From NCBI GenBank assembly GCA_002787615.1, contig PCXJ01000077.1:1-11333 (forward strand): 11,333 nucleotides of DNA. Direction: 5' to 3'. The DNA is from Alphaproteobacteria bacterium CG11_big_fil_rev_8_21_14_0_20_44_7 (GTDB lineage Bacteria > Pseudomonadota > Alphaproteobacteria > Rickettsiales > 21-14-0-20-44-7). The position numbers and the translations under genes were made by a program. Positions 10,188 to 11,333 of the stretch are shown here, in pieces. A model generated the notes under the pieces. The model worked only from the letters and a program-made list of their open reading frames with translations. It had not been told where the DNA came from and searched no databases. Every line of letters starts with the position of its first letter. Position 1 is the stretch's first letter.

Positions 10188-11333
10188 CTAATTATTGCGC
10201 CCGCCAGCATATTGCACCAGCGCAGAAATTCTTTCCTCAACCTTGGGATGGGTGGAAAGAAAGCCAAGCTCCTTATGGTTATCGGGCGCATCTATGCAGA
10301 GCCGCGCCAGATTTGGCGGGAAACCTTGAATTTTTGAATTGGGCGAAATCTTTTTTAGCGCAGAAATCAGAGGGTCGGGATTTTTTACCAGCTCCACCGC
10401 CATTGCATCAGCAATAAAATCACGTTTTTTTGAGAGCAGCGCATATATATAAAATGTCATCCCATGCATAATATGGCTGACAATCAAGCTGACCAGAATA
10501 ATAACCCCAAACTCCTTACTGCTCCAGCTTATGTTGCTACGCTTCCTTTCCATATAATTATTCAACCCGCTTTCTTCCTCAGCTTTGGAATAATTATTGG
10601 AAATTCGGATAGAATTCACAAATTCCTTTTCTTCCTCATTTAGTTTTTCATTTTGCTCAACCTCACGGCTCACTCTGTCAAGCTGAGCGGATGTATTCAT
10701 ACTGCTATAATCAATAATCTTATTATCATGAATGGAAGAAGCGGATTTGGGCATTAATGCCGCCGGCTTTGCTGCGCCCTTGGTTTTTGAAATTACTGCC
10801 TGCCAGAAATTGCAATATACGAAAAATAGCACCAAAAAGCTCGTATCCCCCGAAATTATATGCGAAAGCTGCTGCGCCAACACAGCCTGTAACTCATCCG
10901 CATTCAGATTCGTGAGCATCCCTTGGGTTATGGTCACCGAATAATTCTCCTCATGGCTGCCATATGTCCACGCATTCACCGCATCAGAATCATATATATA
11001 GAATTTGGGCATTTGCATCCCGCGTGAAATACATAAATTTTCCAATATCTCATATAATTCATGGTTATTTTGGCGGGTTATGGGCATTCCCTTCAGCGCG
11101 CGGCTTAAAATCTTATCCTCATATATATAGACATAGGCAAACCAACCAACCTGAAAAACCAGCGGCACATACCAGAATGTCTGAAATATATATAATGTCG
11201 TTGTCCATGGATGCACGACAAAGCCTATAAAAGCCCAGAACGCCGAGGCAAATAGTAAAATCGCCAGAAAATAACCGAGATGCAGGATAAGTGAATAATT
11301 CGCAGCAATAATCACCGCAGAAATTCTGTTATT
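10188..11333 (-). CDS. M48 (HtpX-like) membrane peptidase homologue with degenerate active site; 5' end uncertain
   Basis: The frame is open to the right edge. A GTG at 11315 gives 375 residues but has no ribosome binding site, so the true start may lie outside. Numbering here is from that GTG. Two spans (~8-34, ~42-64) precede an M48 domain: GMPITRQNNHELYEILENL, MPKFYIYDSDAVNAWTYG and VTITQGMLTNLNADELQAVLA match HtpX-type peptidases, as do spans ~156-175 and ~270-294 and the C-terminal LSTHPKVEERISAL. The zinc motif HExxH is instead QQLSH (Q148, Q149, H152), and the distal ligand is Asp in KKRDFIADA (D299) where relatives have Glu. A ~80-residue hydrophilic insert (~180-262) with charged, coiled-coil-like sequence separates the spans. 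HtpX relatives degrade membrane proteins; this one is probably not proteolytic. It lies 120 nt upstream of glnA. Confidence 0.85.
   Translation of the reverse strand, partial: NNRISAVIIAANYSLILHLGYFLAILLFASAFWAFIGFVVHPWTTTLYIFQTFWYVPLVFQVGWFAYVYIYEDKILSRALKGMPITRQNNHELYEILENLCISRGMQMPKFYIYDSDAVNAWTYGSHEENYSVTITQGMLTNLNADELQAVLAQQLSHIISGDTSFLVLFFVYCNFWQAVISKTKGAAKPAALMPKSASSIHDNKIIDYSSMNTSAQLDRVSREVEQNEKLNEEEKEFVNSIRISNNYSKAEEESGLNNYMERKRSNISWSSKEFGVIILVSLIVSHIMHGMTFYIYALLSKKRDFIADAMAVELVKNPDPLISALKKISPNSKIQGFPPNLARLCIDAPDNHKELGFLSTHPKVEERISALVQYAGGRNN

Noticed and set aside
10435..11200. Repeated ATATATA tracts as regulatory or repeat elements
   Set aside because: They fall in the coding frame of the M48 homologue and mostly encode Tyr-Ile-Tyr type stretches in membrane or strand segments; spacing is irregular.

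Overview
The window reads as chromosomal housekeeping DNA from an alphaproteobacterium. Base composition is moderate (roughly mid-40s % GC by eye, not counted). The lineage call rests on three things: the alphaproteobacterial-type aa3 cytochrome c oxidase subunits I and II in coxB-coxA order, a GSI-beta glutamine synthetase with the adenylylation tyrosine, and an LplT-PlsC-Aas fusion, which is known from this class. I cannot name the genus; an uncultured or deep-branching group is possible. I see no rRNA, tRNA, CRISPR array, insertion sequence, phage gene or attachment site.

Left part (1-2426). The C-terminal half of dihydroorotase (pyrC) runs off the left edge and is followed 9 nt later by a RadC/JAB-domain protein on the same strand. 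A minus-strand gene for an unrecognised 187-residue helical protein converges on radC. Across a 146-nt gap it diverges from an ArsC/Spx-family (YffB-like) gene, which has a plausible sigma-70 promoter and a strong ribosome binding site. The stop codon of that gene overlaps the stop codon of the next, opposing gene within a CTAG palindrome.

Centre and right (2423-11333). Everything here is on the minus strand. In transcription order it is: an M48 (HtpX-like) membrane peptidase homologue open at the right edge, glnA, coxB, coxA, and the 1172-residue LplT-PlsC-Aas protein. coxB and coxA overlap by one base (TAATG), and the aas fusion begins 49 nt after coxA, so coxB-coxA-aas may be one transcript. 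This would join aa3 oxidase synthesis to lysophospholipid import and re-acylation. glnA has its own near-consensus promoter and a leader that contains an 11-codon ORF.

The most notable observation is that the M48 homologue has lost its catalytic motif: HExxH reads QQLSH, and the distal Glu zinc ligand is Asp. It therefore looks like a membrane pseudoprotease. Secondary points are the replacement of the usual ctaB/ctaG/coxC genes by aas after coxA, the glnA leader ORF and absence of glnB, an in-frame repeat in the acidic tail of CoxB, and the unrecognised helical protein. I find no convincing novel defence or mobile system in this window.
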